A stretch of 64,000 bases of DNA, taken from the NCBI RefSeq assembly GCF_018130145.1, contig NZ_JAFCMB010000010.1, positions 124,001 through 188,000 on the forward strand, given 5' to 3'. A program made the translations under genes and the position numbers. The notes under the pieces are model-generated. The model was not told where the DNA came from, searched no databases, and was given only the letters and a program-made list of their open reading frames with translations. Below, piece by piece: positions 9,073 to 18,021 of the stretch. The first letter of the stretch is position 1, and each line of letters opens with the position of its first letter. This DNA is from Bradyrhizobium sp. AUGA SZCCT0176 (GTDB lineage Bacteria; Pseudomonadota; Alphaproteobacteria; Rhizobiales; Xanthobacteraceae).

Positions 9073-9963
9073 ATGGCTGATTGGGCATCCCCGCCGCAAC
9101 CACCGATCTTCAATTTGAATGCGTACAGCCCGGCTGAGATCAAGGAGGCGGTCGAAAAAGTCGGAGTCAAGAAGACGAACCTTCCCTTTCTGGCTTCATT
9201 TATGCTGGCGGTAATCGCAGGGGGCAGCATCGGACTAGGCGCGCTTTACTATACCGTCATCGTCAGCGATGCGGGGCTGAGCTTCGCCGCGGCGCGTGTG
9301 ATGGGCGGAGTGGCGTTTTCGCTCGGGCTCGCCATCGTTCTGGTCGGTGGAGCCGAACTCTTCACGGGAAACAATCTGATCGTGATGGCTTGGGCGAGCG
9401 GACATGTGACGACGAAGGAAATGCTGCGCAACTGGGTCGTCGTCTATTTCGGTAATCTGATCGGCGCGCTCGGACTTGTCGTCCTGGTCTTCCTTTCGCA
9501 TCATCTCGAAATGAATGGAGGCCGCGTCGGCCTGTCGATATTGAATACGGCTGTCGCCAAGATCCAGCCCGACGCCGTGACGTTATTCTTCAAGGGAGTT
9601 TTGTGTAACCTGCTCGTTTGCCTGGCGGTGTGGCTTGCGTATGCCGGCCGGTCGGTTACCGACAAGATTGTTGCGCTCCTATTTCCGGTCTCCGCCTTCA
9701 TCGCCGCTGGGTTCGAGCACTGCGTCGCCAACATGTATTTCCTGCCTTTGGCCTGGTTGATGGCGCGAACAGGCAATGTCCCTCCTGATTTCGACGCGTC
9801 AGTCATCACAATGGCGGGCATCATTCACAATCTGGTGCCGGTCACGCTCGGCAACATCGTCGGTGGTGCCGGCCTCGTCGGCGCAATGTATTGGATGATC
9901 TATCGGGCAGCCTTCGGCAAGGGCGGCAAGCGCAATGCTACTCATGGCAACGAAGGTTCATGA
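9073..9963 (+). CDS. focA: Formate/nitrite transporter (FNT family), probably formate channel FocA
   Basis: Pentameric FNT channel protein. I choose ATG 9073 (GGGAG 7 nt upstream; 296 residues) over ATG 9004, which lacks an SD. Six membrane segments are visible. FNT signatures include FTGNNLIVMAWASG, FKGVLCNLLVCLAVWLA and GFEHCVANMY, the last carrying the pore histidine equivalent to His209 of E. coli FocA, and HNLVPVTLGNIVGG near the end. The position at the end of the pfl operon identifies formate as the likely cargo rather than nitrite. No terminator is obvious after it; the next annotated gene is the oppositely oriented tRNA-Lys. Confidence 0.92.
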   Translation: MADWASPPQPPIFNLNAYSPAEIKEAVEKVGVKKTNLPFLASFMLAVIAGGSIGLGALYYTVIVSDAGLSFAAARVMGGVAFSLGLAIVLVGGAELFTGNNLIVMAWASGHVTTKEMLRNWVVVYFGNLIGALGLVVLVFLSHHLEMNGGRVGLSILNTAVAKIQPDAVTLFFKGVLCNLLVCLAVWLAYAGRSVTDKIVALLFPVSAFIAAGFEHCVANMYFLPLAWLMARTGNVPPDFDASVITMAGIIHNLVPVTLGNIVGGAGLVGAMYWMIYRAAFGKGGKRNATHGNEGS

Positions 9964-10086
9964 AGTAGCTGCCAAGAATCGTCTATCGCGTCGGAACGGG
10001 TTTGTAGTCGCCGCAATAGACGATGAGCCCGACGATCGCATTTCCCCGAGCGTGATTTTCTGCTCGCGCTTCACTCGGAGATTGCG

Positions 10087-10118
10087 GCAACTGATTTGCC
10101 CACACAGTGCCCACACAG
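10087..10118. repeat. Tandem 11-bp repeat and dispersed 15-mer beside tRNA-Lys
   Basis: TGCCCACACAG occurs twice in tandem (10097-10107 and 10108-10118). The overlapping 15-mer GCAACTGATTTGCCC (10087-10101) recurs exactly at 20085-20099. The sequence lies about 60 nt beyond the tRNA 3' end, in the 213-nt gap after focA. Arm-type direct repeats next to a tRNA 3' end are typical of integrase attachment regions; that reading is inference. Confidence 0.4.
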
Positions 10119-10176
10119 ACGATTTTCGAGAGGGGTGATGAGAGGAAGAAAATCGGTCTAAGTTATTGATTTTGCA

Positions 10177-10252
10177 TGGTGAGCGCGGAGGGACTCGAAC
10201 CCTCGACCCCATGATTAAAAGTCACGTGCTCTACCGCCTGAGCTACGCGCTC
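10177..10252 (-). tRNA. tRNA-Lys (anticodon UUU)
   Basis: 76-nt cloverleaf on the minus strand with the CCA end encoded. The acceptor stem pairs GAGCGCG with CGCGCTC, the D arm is GCTC...GAGC, the anticodon loop is CTTTTAA (UUU), and the T arm is GAGGG-TTCGAGT-CCCTC. The 3' end points towards the pfl block, the usual orientation for an island integrated at a tRNA gene. Confidence 0.95.
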
Positions 10253-10400
10253 ACTCGACGCGCTGTGTAGGGGGCGGACCCCTGCGGGTCAATAGCGCCG
10301 GCGCCAGAAAATGTTGGGCTGTGCGATCCAAATTCCTGAGGTTCGGCTTGCGGTTAGTCCGGCTTCTTCAAGCGGGCTGCGCCGATGGATTCACCGTCCG

Positions 10401-13217
10401 TTAATTGGCTTCCCGGCGAATCTCGGATGCCACCGGCTGGGAGGGGCGCGCGACCGTCGGCAGCCGGACCGGGCGGATCCCGATCAGTTCCGCCGTGCGC
10501 ACCGCGCTGTTGCGCCAGAAGGCGAACGAGTTGGTGCGGGAGTTCTCCAACAGCGCAATCGCGACCGCGGACAGGAACGGCAGGCTTTGCAGCACCAGTA
10601 CGCCAGCGAACACGTAGATTTCGTGCACCTGCTTGGATCCGTTCGTGACCACCAGCACGGCAGCGCCGATCAGAAGCAGCACGCCGATCACGGCCTCCCA
10701 GAACGCCTGGAATTCGATCGACATCCGCGACAGGCCGCCCTTGGAGGTGCGGGCAAAAGCGAGGTGCTCCGTTATCAGGCCCTGGGCGACGGCGCGCGAC
10801 ACGGTCCACTGCACGCTCATCGCCGCGATCATGGCGCCCAGCATCTGGCCGGCCTTGATCTTCACGCGCAGGCGATAGAGCGCGATGAAATGCACCAGCG
10901 AGACGACGAAGGAGGCGATGATCGGAAACGTCAGGATCTTGTCGGGAATGGCGATGTCGGCAAACGCCACGATCGGAACCCAGATCAGGTTGAGGATCGC
11001 AACCACCACGCCAAGGCTCTCGGCGCCGAGCCAGTTCAGCCAGCCGAGCGAAAATTCCCGGCGTTGATCGGGGCTAAGCCGGCTCGCGCCGGGCAGGAAG
11101 CGCCGCCAGTGCTTCTTGACGATCTGGAAGCCGCCGTAAGCCCAGCGGTGGCGCTGCTTCTTGAACGCTTCATAGGTGTCGGGGAGCAGGCCCTCGCCGT
11201 AGCGGACGTTGGTGTAATGCGTCAGCCAGCCCTGTTGCTGGATGGTCAGCCCGAGATCGGTGTCCTCGCAGATTGTGTCGCTGGACCAGCCTCCAGCCAT
11301 ATCCATCGCGGAGCGGCGGATCAGGCACATCGTGCCGTGCACGATGATCGCGTTGAACTCGTTGCGCTGGACCATGCCGATGTCGAAGAATCCGGCATAC
11401 TCGCCGTTCATGATGTAGTGCATCAGCGAGAGGTCGCCGTCGCGGTGCTCCTGCGGCGCCTGCACCAGGCCGACGCGGGGGTCCGCGAAGACAGGGACGA
11501 GGTCCTTCAGCCAGTCCGGATGCACGACATAGTCGGCGTCGATGATGCCGATGATTTCGGCGTCCGCCGCGGTGCGCTCCATCGCGATGCGCAGCGCGCC
11601 GGCCTTGAAGCCCTGCACCTTCTCGGCGTTGATGAACTTGAAGCGTTCACCGAGCGCACGGCAATGATCCTGGATCGGCTGCCAGAATGCCGGGTCGGGC
11701 GTGTTGTTGATGATGCAGACGCATTCGAAGTTCGGATAGTCGAGCCGGGCCACCGCGTCGAGCGTCTGCTTCAGCATCTCGACCGGCTCGAAATAGGCGG
11801 GAATGTGGATCGACACCTTCGGGAAGGTGACGTTCTCGCCGATGGTGGCGGGCGCCAGCGGCGCGCTCTTGGTGATCAGCCGGCGCGGGCCGCGGCCGAA
11901 GGCGACCGCCGCGATCTCCTCGATCCGCGCCATCGCGATCAGCACCAGCGGCACCAGCAGGATCAGGCCCAAGGTCAGCGCGAAGGCTGAGCCGAATACG
12001 AAATAGTGAGTATCCCAATAGGCGAATACGGTGGCAGTCCAGGCGCCGACGCCGTTCGCGGCCGCCGACAGCATGACGGTCTGCATGACCGTCGGCCGGT
12101 CGAGGCGCAGGATCGGCAACGACAACAGAATGCCGACCAGCAGCGCGATGAGCGCCAGCTTCCAGTAGTTCACATTCACGATCGGGCCGGTCCATGCGAA
12201 TTTGGGTTCGCGCGAAGCATCCAGGATGCCCCAATAAGGTCCGACACCGCCTTCGTTGAATTTCCAGGGCTTATCGATCGCCTCGACGATGTTGTAGTCC
12301 ATGCCGATGGCGTCGGCACGGGTCACGAAATTGCGCAGCACCGACGCCTGCTCGAACGGACCGGGCTCGGCGTTCCGCAGATTGTAGCCTGCGCTCGGCC
12401 AGCCGAATTCGGCAATGACGATACGCTTTCCCGGGAACTGGTCGCGCAACAGTTGGTACATGGCGACGGCCTGGTCCACCGCTTGTTTGTCGGTGAAGTT
12501 TTCCCAATAGGGAAGGACGTGCGCGCCGATGAAGTCGGCGGAGTTGGCCAACTGCGGATAGTCGCGCCAGATGTTCCAGATCTCGCCTGTCGTCACGGGA
12601 ACGTTGACGGATTTCTTGATCCGCTGGATCAGCCGTCCCAAACGAATGACGTTGTTTTGCGCCGTCATCCATTTCACCGCTTCGGCCCGCTTGTCTTCAG
12701 GCTGCGCTTCCGCTTCCTGAAGCCGCTGGGCTTCCTCGCGAACGATGCGTGCGCCTTCGGAGTCCAGGTCCGCTGGCGACACAAGGTTCTCGATCGGGAC
12801 TTGCTCGCCCCGGTAGATGGTTTCGTTGCCGACGACGACCCCGATGACGTTGCTGTTTTTCCGCGCGAGATTGATGACCGCCTCGATCTCGCGCTTGTTG
12901 CGGTCCTTGTCCTTGTCGATCCAGGCGCCCACCGTAACCTTGAGGCCGAACTCAGCAGCAATTGCCGGCACCAGTTCGTTGCCTTCGGTCGACGCGTACA
13001 GGCGAATCGCCCGTGTCAGCGTCGAGAGTTTTTTCATATCGGCGCGAATCTTCTCCGCGTCGCCGTCAACGACGACGTGCTCCGGCTCAAACGGCGTGTA
13101 GGAGAGGCTCGGCAGATTGCCCCGGAAATCGGGCGCTGGCCGCTTTTCCTGGAACAGACCCCACAACGCAGCATGAGCTGCGGTCACAAACAGCAGAACG
13201 GCGACGACGACGCGCAT
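10401..13217 (-). CDS. ndvB: Cyclic beta-(1,3)-glucan synthase NdvB (GH17-like plus GT2)
   Basis: 938-residue (about 102 kDa) membrane protein for cyclic beta-(1,3)(1,6)-glucan, the Bradyrhizobium osmoregulatory and symbiotic periplasmic glucan. An N-terminal signal/anchor helix precedes a GH17-like transglycosylase domain (about 40-335) with both acid residues: Glu132 in VGNETIYRGE and Glu270 in IAEFGWPSAG. Two helices (about 345-430) lead to a processive GT2 domain (about 460-700) with IIDADY, ICEDTDLG and QRHRWAYG (the D,D,D,QxxRW set), then four or five further membrane helices. Size and layout match B. japonicum NdvB. It lies downstream of ndvD on the same strand and divergent from ndvC. 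UDP-glucose as donor is known for the family. Confidence 0.9.
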   Translation of the reverse strand: MRVVVAVLLFVTAAHAALWGLFQEKRPAPDFRGNLPSLSYTPFEPEHVVVDGDAEKIRADMKKLSTLTRAIRLYASTEGNELVPAIAAEFGLKVTVGAWIDKDKDRNKREIEAVINLARKNSNVIGVVVGNETIYRGEQVPIENLVSPADLDSEGARIVREEAQRLQEAEAQPEDKRAEAVKWMTAQNNVIRLGRLIQRIKKSVNVPVTTGEIWNIWRDYPQLANSADFIGAHVLPYWENFTDKQAVDQAVAMYQLLRDQFPGKRIVIAEFGWPSAGYNLRNAEPGPFEQASVLRNFVTRADAIGMDYNIVEAIDKPWKFNEGGVGPYWGILDASREPKFAWTGPIVNVNYWKLALIALLVGILLSLPILRLDRPTVMQTVMLSAAANGVGAWTATVFAYWDTHYFVFGSAFALTLGLILLVPLVLIAMARIEEIAAVAFGRGPRRLITKSAPLAPATIGENVTFPKVSIHIPAYFEPVEMLKQTLDAVARLDYPNFECVCIINNTPDPAFWQPIQDHCRALGERFKFINAEKVQGFKAGALRIAMERTAADAEIIGIIDADYVVHPDWLKDLVPVFADPRVGLVQAPQEHRDGDLSLMHYIMNGEYAGFFDIGMVQRNEFNAIIVHGTMCLIRRSAMDMAGGWSSDTICEDTDLGLTIQQQGWLTHYTNVRYGEGLLPDTYEAFKKQRHRWAYGGFQIVKKHWRRFLPGASRLSPDQRREFSLGWLNWLGAESLGVVVAILNLIWVPIVAFADIAIPDKILTFPIIASFVVSLVHFIALYRLRVKIKAGQMLGAMIAAMSVQWTVSRAVAQGLITEHLAFARTSKGGLSRMSIEFQAFWEAVIGVLLLIGAAVLVVTNGSKQVHEIYVFAGVLVLQSLPFLSAVAIALLENSRTNSFAFWRNSAVRTAELIGIRPVRLPTVARPSQPVASEIRREAN

Positions 13218-13406
13218 CGGCGGCTAAACCATACGGGGCCCAAATGAGGGGAAAGCGAACCCGTCCCCTAGGTTCGACCGACAACGCGGCTTCATGAGGA
13301 TAATCCTGCCGCACAATTTAACAACTGGTATGACGCCATGGCGTTTTAAGGGCGCGGACGATTCAAACGCTGAAAAATTTGAATCGTTCCCGGCAGTTAC
13401 GGCCGG

Positions 13407-14000
13407 TTACTTCGCCGGCGTCGGGCTGGCGCTGGGGGCCGGCGAGGGCGCTGCCGCTGGCGTGGGAGCTGCGTTGCCGGCGGTCGGGGGTGTGGCCGGG
13501 CTGGCCGCCACCGCAGCCTGCGGTTGGGCCGCCGGATTGATCCAGCAGGCGTGAACCCGGTCGTCGAGGCTCCTTGGCACCTTGTCATCGATCTGTCCCC
13601 CGAAGCGGGTCAGGCAGCGGAACGTCGCCTGGACATGGCCGCCGGGGCAACCGAACCGGTCATAGAGGTCCAGATGCCGGAATGCCGTATCAAGGTCGTC
13701 GCGCCACATCAGGCGGACTACGCGCCGGCCGAGCCAGACGCATTCCGGGTTCCCGCCGGGGCCGTTGATGACCTGCGAAGCCTCACCGAATTCATCGGTT
13801 TTCCGCTGATTATCCTTGGTCGGGTCGGCCGGATTGGCCGCCGGGGGCTTGCCGGACTGGTCCGGGGCGGGGGTGCCGCTCTGGGCGAAAACCCCGCCTG
13901 TGCCGAGCAGGAGGGCAAGGCCTGCAACGGCGAGATGGCGCAAAACCGCATTCTTGAGATCAGGCCCACTGCGACGCATACATTCCCCGACTTGTTTCAT
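13407..14000 (-). CDS. ndvD: Beta-1,3/1,6-glucan biosynthesis protein NdvD-like, secreted
   Basis: Small exported protein between ndvB and ndvC, the place and approximate size of Bradyrhizobium NdvD, the third gene reported as needed for cyclic glucan synthesis. From ATG 14000 it has 197 residues; an alternative ATG at 13979 is preceded by GGGGA and also gives a signal peptide (hydrophobic LAVAGLALLLGTGG, cut near V-F-A-Q). The mature protein is Pro/Ala-rich at both ends around a conserved core with four Cys (ECVWLGRRVVRLMWRDDLDT, YDRFGCPGGHVQ, FRCLTRFGGQ, HACWINP). No catalytic motif is seen. A longer start at 14138 exists but has no signal peptide. It is read in the same direction as ndvB, with a 189-nt gap. 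Confidence 0.7.
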   Translation of the reverse strand: MKQVGECMRRSGPDLKNAVLRHLAVAGLALLLGTGGVFAQSGTPAPDQSGKPPAANPADPTKDNQRKTDEFGEASQVINGPGGNPECVWLGRRVVRLMWRDDLDTAFRHLDLYDRFGCPGGHVQATFRCLTRFGGQIDDKVPRSLDDRVHACWINPAAQPQAAVAASPATPPTAGNAAPTPAAAPSPAPSASPTPAK

Positions 14001-14322
14001 GGCCACTGAATTCCCAAAAAGGCAATTCCCGCGGCCCGTGATGGCTTGGCTAGTTGCCGTCCAAATAGGTCTCCAATGCGGCGGAGACACTGCCGGATTC
14101 CCATGACCGTTATTTCGGTTTTTGTCCAGCAAACTCACAACTTTATCGTGGCGTGGTAAAATCGCCGCAGGAAGGTCGGCGGGAAGACTTGGATCGAGAG
14201 GACTTGGATGAAGTCTTAGGTGAAGACTTTAGGGGGAGACTTGGGTCAGGTCTTTGGATTAGGTCTATCCTGGACTTGGCAGAACGCCGGTGACCGGCTA
14301 ATCGACGGTCCCCGCCCGGAGG
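14001..14322. promoter_or_regulatory. Divergent ndvD/ndvC intergenic region with reiterated GACTT motifs
   Basis: 322 nt without a gene. From 14186 to 14277 the pentamer GACTT or its close forms (AGTCTT, GGTCTT, GGTCT) recurs about eight times, often 12-15 nt apart, ending some 45 nt before the ndvC ATG. This could be a degenerate tandem repeat in the ndvC leader or a multi-copy binding site. No clear promoter hexamers were identified. Confidence 0.4.
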
Positions 14323-15948
14323 ATGGAACCGATTTCTCTTCGTACGCCGCTGGCGCTTCTCCTGACATCGCTAGGTATGATCGCAGCTTTGTGGTGGTGG
14401 TTGGCCACCCCGATCACGCTTGTGCGCGCCCCGATCGATCCCTACGCCAAATTGCAATGCGTTTCCTACGCGCCGTTCCGCGACGGGCAGACGCCGCTGA
14501 TTCCGACCACGCATATCAGTGCGGAACAGATTGCGCAGGATCTGGCGCAACTCGCCAAGATCACCGACTGCGTGCGCACCTATTCGATCGAGAACGGCCT
14601 CGACCAGGTTCCGGCACTCGCCGCCAAGGTCGGGCTCAAGGTCATGCAGGGCGTCTGGCTCAGCAGCAACCGGATCAAGAACCTTTCGCAGATCGCGATC
14701 GCGGTCGGCCTGACCAAGCAATATCCAGGCGTCATCACCGCTCTGGTGATCGGCAACGAGGTGCTGCTGCGCGGCGAGATGACGACGTCGGATCTGGCGG
14801 CCTACATCCGCGGGGTCAGGCCGCAGGTCACCGTTCCCGTCACCTATGCCGATGTCTGGGAATTCTGGCTGCGCAACCGTGAGATCTACGACGCGGTCGA
14901 CTTCGTCACGATTCATATCCTGCCGTACTGGGAAGACATTCCGGTGCGCGCGAAGTTTGCCGCCTCCCATGTCGATTCGATCCGCAAGCGGATGGCGGTC
15001 GCCTTTCCGGGCAAGGAAATCCTGATCGGCGAGACCGGCTGGCCCAGCGCCGGGCGGATGCGCGAGGGCGCGCTGCCGTCGCGCACCAACCAGGCGCGGG
15101 TGGTTTCCGAAATTCTCGATCTCGCCAAGCGCGAAGGATTTCGCGTCAATCTGATCGAGGCCTACGACCAGCCTTGGAAGCGCCAGCTCGAGGGCACCGT
15201 CGGCGGCTATTGGGGCCTGATCGACGCGGCGCAGCGGGCGGTGAAATATCCGCCAGGCGAGGCCATCAGCAATTTTCCGTTCTGGAAGCTGCAGATGGGA
15301 TGCGGCATGGCGCTGAGCTTTTTCGTGTTTTTCGCGGGCTGGCTGACGTTGCGGCGGCGACCCTGGCAGCCGCGGCTGGCCGCCTGGCTTGTGGTCGGCA
15401 CCTCAGCGACGATCTCCGGCATGCTGCTCGGCGTCGCCGCCGACAAGATGTTCTACGAGAGCTACGGGACCGGCGGCTGGCTGCAATGGGGGGCGCTGCT
15501 CGCGGCCGCGATCGCTTCACCGATGCTGTGCGCCAACGCTGCGATGTCGGGACGGCCGCTGCCGACCTTCCTCGAATTGCTCGGTCCGCGCGACGGCCGG
15601 ACCGGATCGGTGCTGTCGGTGCTGCTCGGCCTGACGCTGGTTGTCGCCACGCTGATCGGCGCGGCGACCGCGCTCGGTTTTGCGTTCGATCCGCGTTATC
15701 GCGACTTTCCGTTCGCGTCGCTGACCATGGCCGTGGTGCCGTTCGCCGCCTTGATGCTGGTCAACCGGCCGAAAGAGGGCACTCGCCCGATCGCCGAATC
15801 GGCCTTTGCCGGACTGCTCGCGGTGGCCACGCTCTATATCGGCTTCAACGAAGGCCCGCAGAACTGGCAGGCGATGTGGACCTGCGCGATCTACTTCCTG
15901 CTCGCGCTTACGCTGTGGCGGGCGCGGGCCGTGCAAATCCCAAAATAA
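14323..15948 (+). CDS. ndvC: Glucan transglycosylase NdvC (GH17-like, membrane)
   Basis: 541 residues (about 60 kDa), matching B. japonicum NdvC, which introduces beta-1,6 linkages into the cyclic glucan. The N-terminal anchor is followed by a GH17-like domain (about 40-310) with acid/base Glu146 in VIGNEVLLRGE and nucleophile Glu237 in LIGETGWPSAG. About seven hydrophobic helices follow to the C-terminus. No glycosyltransferase domain is present, unlike NdvB, so this protein should remodel a preformed glucan at the periplasmic face. It is transcribed away from ndvD/ndvB. Its last 41 nt overlap the end of the convergent small membrane gene. Confidence 0.88.
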   Translation: MEPISLRTPLALLLTSLGMIAALWWWLATPITLVRAPIDPYAKLQCVSYAPFRDGQTPLIPTTHISAEQIAQDLAQLAKITDCVRTYSIENGLDQVPALAAKVGLKVMQGVWLSSNRIKNLSQIAIAVGLTKQYPGVITALVIGNEVLLRGEMTTSDLAAYIRGVRPQVTVPVTYADVWEFWLRNREIYDAVDFVTIHILPYWEDIPVRAKFAASHVDSIRKRMAVAFPGKEILIGETGWPSAGRMREGALPSRTNQARVVSEILDLAKREGFRVNLIEAYDQPWKRQLEGTVGGYWGLIDAAQRAVKYPPGEAISNFPFWKLQMGCGMALSFFVFFAGWLTLRRRPWQPRLAAWLVVGTSATISGMLLGVAADKMFYESYGTGGWLQWGALLAAAIASPMLCANAAMSGRPLPTFLELLGPRDGRTGSVLSVLLGLTLVVATLIGAATALGFAFDPRYRDFPFASLTMAVVPFAALMLVNRPKEGTRPIAESAFAGLLAVATLYIGFNEGPQNWQAMWTCAIYFLLALTLWRARAVQIPK

Positions 15949-16288
15949 GCAGCCCGATCGCGATCCCCGACAGCGCGACGTTATAGAGCACGATCCCGAG
16001 CCCGGCTGCGATCAGGCCGCCGGTCAAAAGCACGATCGACGGCCGCATCACGTGAAGCACCGCGATGATCAGGGCGACGATGCCGAACACCGAATTCTTG
16101 AACAGGGTGGTGGCGAGCGTACGGGCCTTGCAGATCATCGTCTGCAGGCCGGCGTCGCACGCCAGCGCGACGGTGGAGAACTCGACCGCAAGATAGCGCA
16201 GATACAGCGCGTAGCCGACGGTGACGAAGCCGACCACCAACAGGAACTGCACCTGATAGGGCGTCAGCCGGAACGGAATTTTTTTCAC
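15908..16288 (-). CDS. Small four-helix membrane protein, unknown
   Basis: 126 residues from GTG 16288; an earlier ATG (16369) adds a poorly conserved-looking head. Four hydrophobic helices are visible (about 14-34, 65-80, 85-105 and 105-122) with two Cys in the loop between helices 1 and 2. It overlaps the ndvC 3' end by 41 nt in convergent orientation, so it is probably a genuine old neighbour. I do not recognise a family; a role near the ndv glucan genes is possible but unsupported. Confidence 0.6.
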   Translation of the reverse strand: MKKIPFRLTPYQVQFLLVVGFVTVGYALYLRYLAVEFSTVALACDAGLQTMICKARTLATTLFKNSVFGIVALIIAVLHVMRPSIVLLTGGLIAAGLGIVLYNVALSGIAIGLLILGFARPAPATA

Positions 16289-16429
16289 AGCGGCATTTTC
16301 TCGAGCGTGGATGGATGGCGGGGCGAATATGGTCGGGAATGGCCGCCGGGACAAGTCACTGCAGAACATTAAGGAGTGTCACAAGCAGATCAGAGTCTGA
16401 CCGCAACCCATTGTATTACAATGAAATAT

Positions 16430-17854
16430 CTATTGGCCTCTCTTGCCGAACCAGGACGAGACCGCCGATGTCGATGTTTCCGGTCGCTTTGGCGGCTCCT
16501 CCGCGACGACGGCCGCTCGTTTCGCCACCGCACCCCGCCGGCGCGGCGAAGGTTTTGCGCCCGGTGCAGGCGCGGGGTTGTCACCGGTCAGCGACAGCCG
16601 TTGGCCGTCGAAGATCGCCGTCTCGCAGTTCCGCTTGTTTTCGGTCAGGACGGCGCAGATCCGGGCGGCAGCTCCGGCGTCGTTGATGGGACCGGCCACC
16701 AGCCGAAGCTGCATGCCGAGCCCGTTGGTGCTTTCCTTGATCACGATGATCGGGCGGAGCGCGGCGAGCGGCGCGTTCGATCTTGATTTCAACAGCCCGC
16801 GCCACAGCGCGCGCAGGCCGGGGACCGAATTGGCGGTGCCGAGATCGACCCCGAATTGGGTCCGTTGGACCGGGACCTTCGGGGCGGTTTCCTCGTCCGC
16901 CTCGGCGTCCGTGGCCGGCGCGGCCGCCATCACTTCCGGGATCGGGCTCGCTGTCACCGGACTCAGGGGTCTGGTGGGTTCGATCAGTTTGGTGGCGGAC
17001 GGATCGGGCGGCGCCATGAAGGATTGTGAGGCGACCAGCGGCGTAGCCGGCGTCGCAGCGTCGGCCTTCGCAACTTCGATCTTCACGGTATCGATTTTCG
17101 CAGTATCGGACTTTACCGCTTCAGGCTTTAGCGGTTCAGGCTTAACCGCCTCAGCTTTGGCCAATTCAGGTTTGGCGGCTTCAGACCTTATCGGATCGGT
17201 CTTCTTTGCTTCGATCTTCGGCAACTCGGGCTTGATGGTTTCCTTGGCGGTCTCCTTGCCAATGTCTTTGGCCGAATCCTTGGCAACGGATGAAACCGCC
17301 GCCGGACCCGGTTCGGCTGGGCCTGGATTGGCAACGGGTTTGTCAGGTATTGCCGCCGCCGTCTGCGTCGCCACCGGCGCGACGGTGGGGGCGGGAGTTT
17401 GCGCGGCTTGGGCTTGGGGCTCGGCAGGCGAAGGCGCTGCCGGGGCCGGCGATGTCGCGGCGGAATTCTGGCGGGCGATGGACCCGGTCACGGAGTCCAG
17501 CCCGCGTTCCAGGCCGGTGACGCGGGTGTAGAGCCGGTCGCGATCGCTGTTGAGCGTATCGATGGCCGCGGCGAGCCGTCGCGCCTCGCGTTCCGTTTGA
17601 TTGGCAACATTCTGGATCTGCTGCGCTCGCTGGCCGAGATCGGCCGCGGCCATCTGGTCGCGCTTCCATCCAAACTGGGTCTGGTTGGCCATCACGGCGA
17701 CGACGACCGCGGCCACCGCACCGACACCCCACGATCCGAGCCGCCACAGCGCGCGGCGGTCGAGATCCTCTTCCTCGGCCAGCAAACCGCTCAGCACGCC
17801 GCCGGTATTGTCCGTCTCGAGGCCGCCAGCGCGATGGTCGGAATTCTTGGCCAA
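16430..17854 (-). CDS. Membrane-anchored protein with coiled coil, Lys/Pro/Ala-rich linker and SPOR-like domain
   Basis: 474 residues from a TTG codon; the exact start is uncertain because no ATG or GTG lies near. It is a type II topology protein: a cytoplasmic head of about 40 residues, one membrane helix (about 41-58), a coiled-coil-like segment (about 70-130), a long periplasmic linker with repeated K-P-E and A-K motifs (about 135-340), then a folded C-terminal segment (about 345-435). That segment has the SPOR pattern (F-G-V-D-L-G, a mid A-L-x-P-I-I-V, then LRLVAGPINDAGAAARICAVL). SPOR domains bind denuded peptidoglycan at division sites, so a cell-envelope or division role is likely. Two Cys (ICAVLTENKRNCETA) could form a disulfide. 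It is divergent from glmU. Confidence 0.75.
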   Translation of the reverse strand: MAKNSDHRAGGLETDNTGGVLSGLLAEEEDLDRRALWRLGSWGVGAVAAVVVAVMANQTQFGWKRDQMAAADLGQRAQQIQNVANQTEREARRLAAAIDTLNSDRDRLYTRVTGLERGLDSVTGSIARQNSAATSPAPAAPSPAEPQAQAAQTPAPTVAPVATQTAAAIPDKPVANPGPAEPGPAAVSSVAKDSAKDIGKETAKETIKPELPKIEAKKTDPIRSEAAKPELAKAEAVKPEPLKPEAVKSDTAKIDTVKIEVAKADAATPATPLVASQSFMAPPDPSATKLIEPTRPLSPVTASPIPEVMAAAPATDAEADEETAPKVPVQRTQFGVDLGTANSVPGLRALWRGLLKSRSNAPLAALRPIIVIKESTNGLGMQLRLVAGPINDAGAAARICAVLTENKRNCETAIFDGQRLSLTGDNPAPAPGAKPSPRRRGAVAKRAAVVAEEPPKRPETSTSAVSSWFGKRGQ

Positions 17855-18021
17855 ACGTCTTTGGCCCTCCCGAGGCCCGCCGAATCACAGGTCAAACATT
17901 AACAGGAATTCTGCCATGATCTTGAATCCGGAACTTTGCGGGACGGCGAATCGGGTTTCCACTCACAGCGAAAACACCTAAAGACGGCGCCGGCGCATTT
18001 TTTGATATTTGAGGACTTCGC

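Noticed and set aside
10311..11990. 559-codon plus-strand frame inside ndvB
   Set aside because: Antisense of a confidently identified gene; composition rich in Asp/His/Arg typical of shadow frames.
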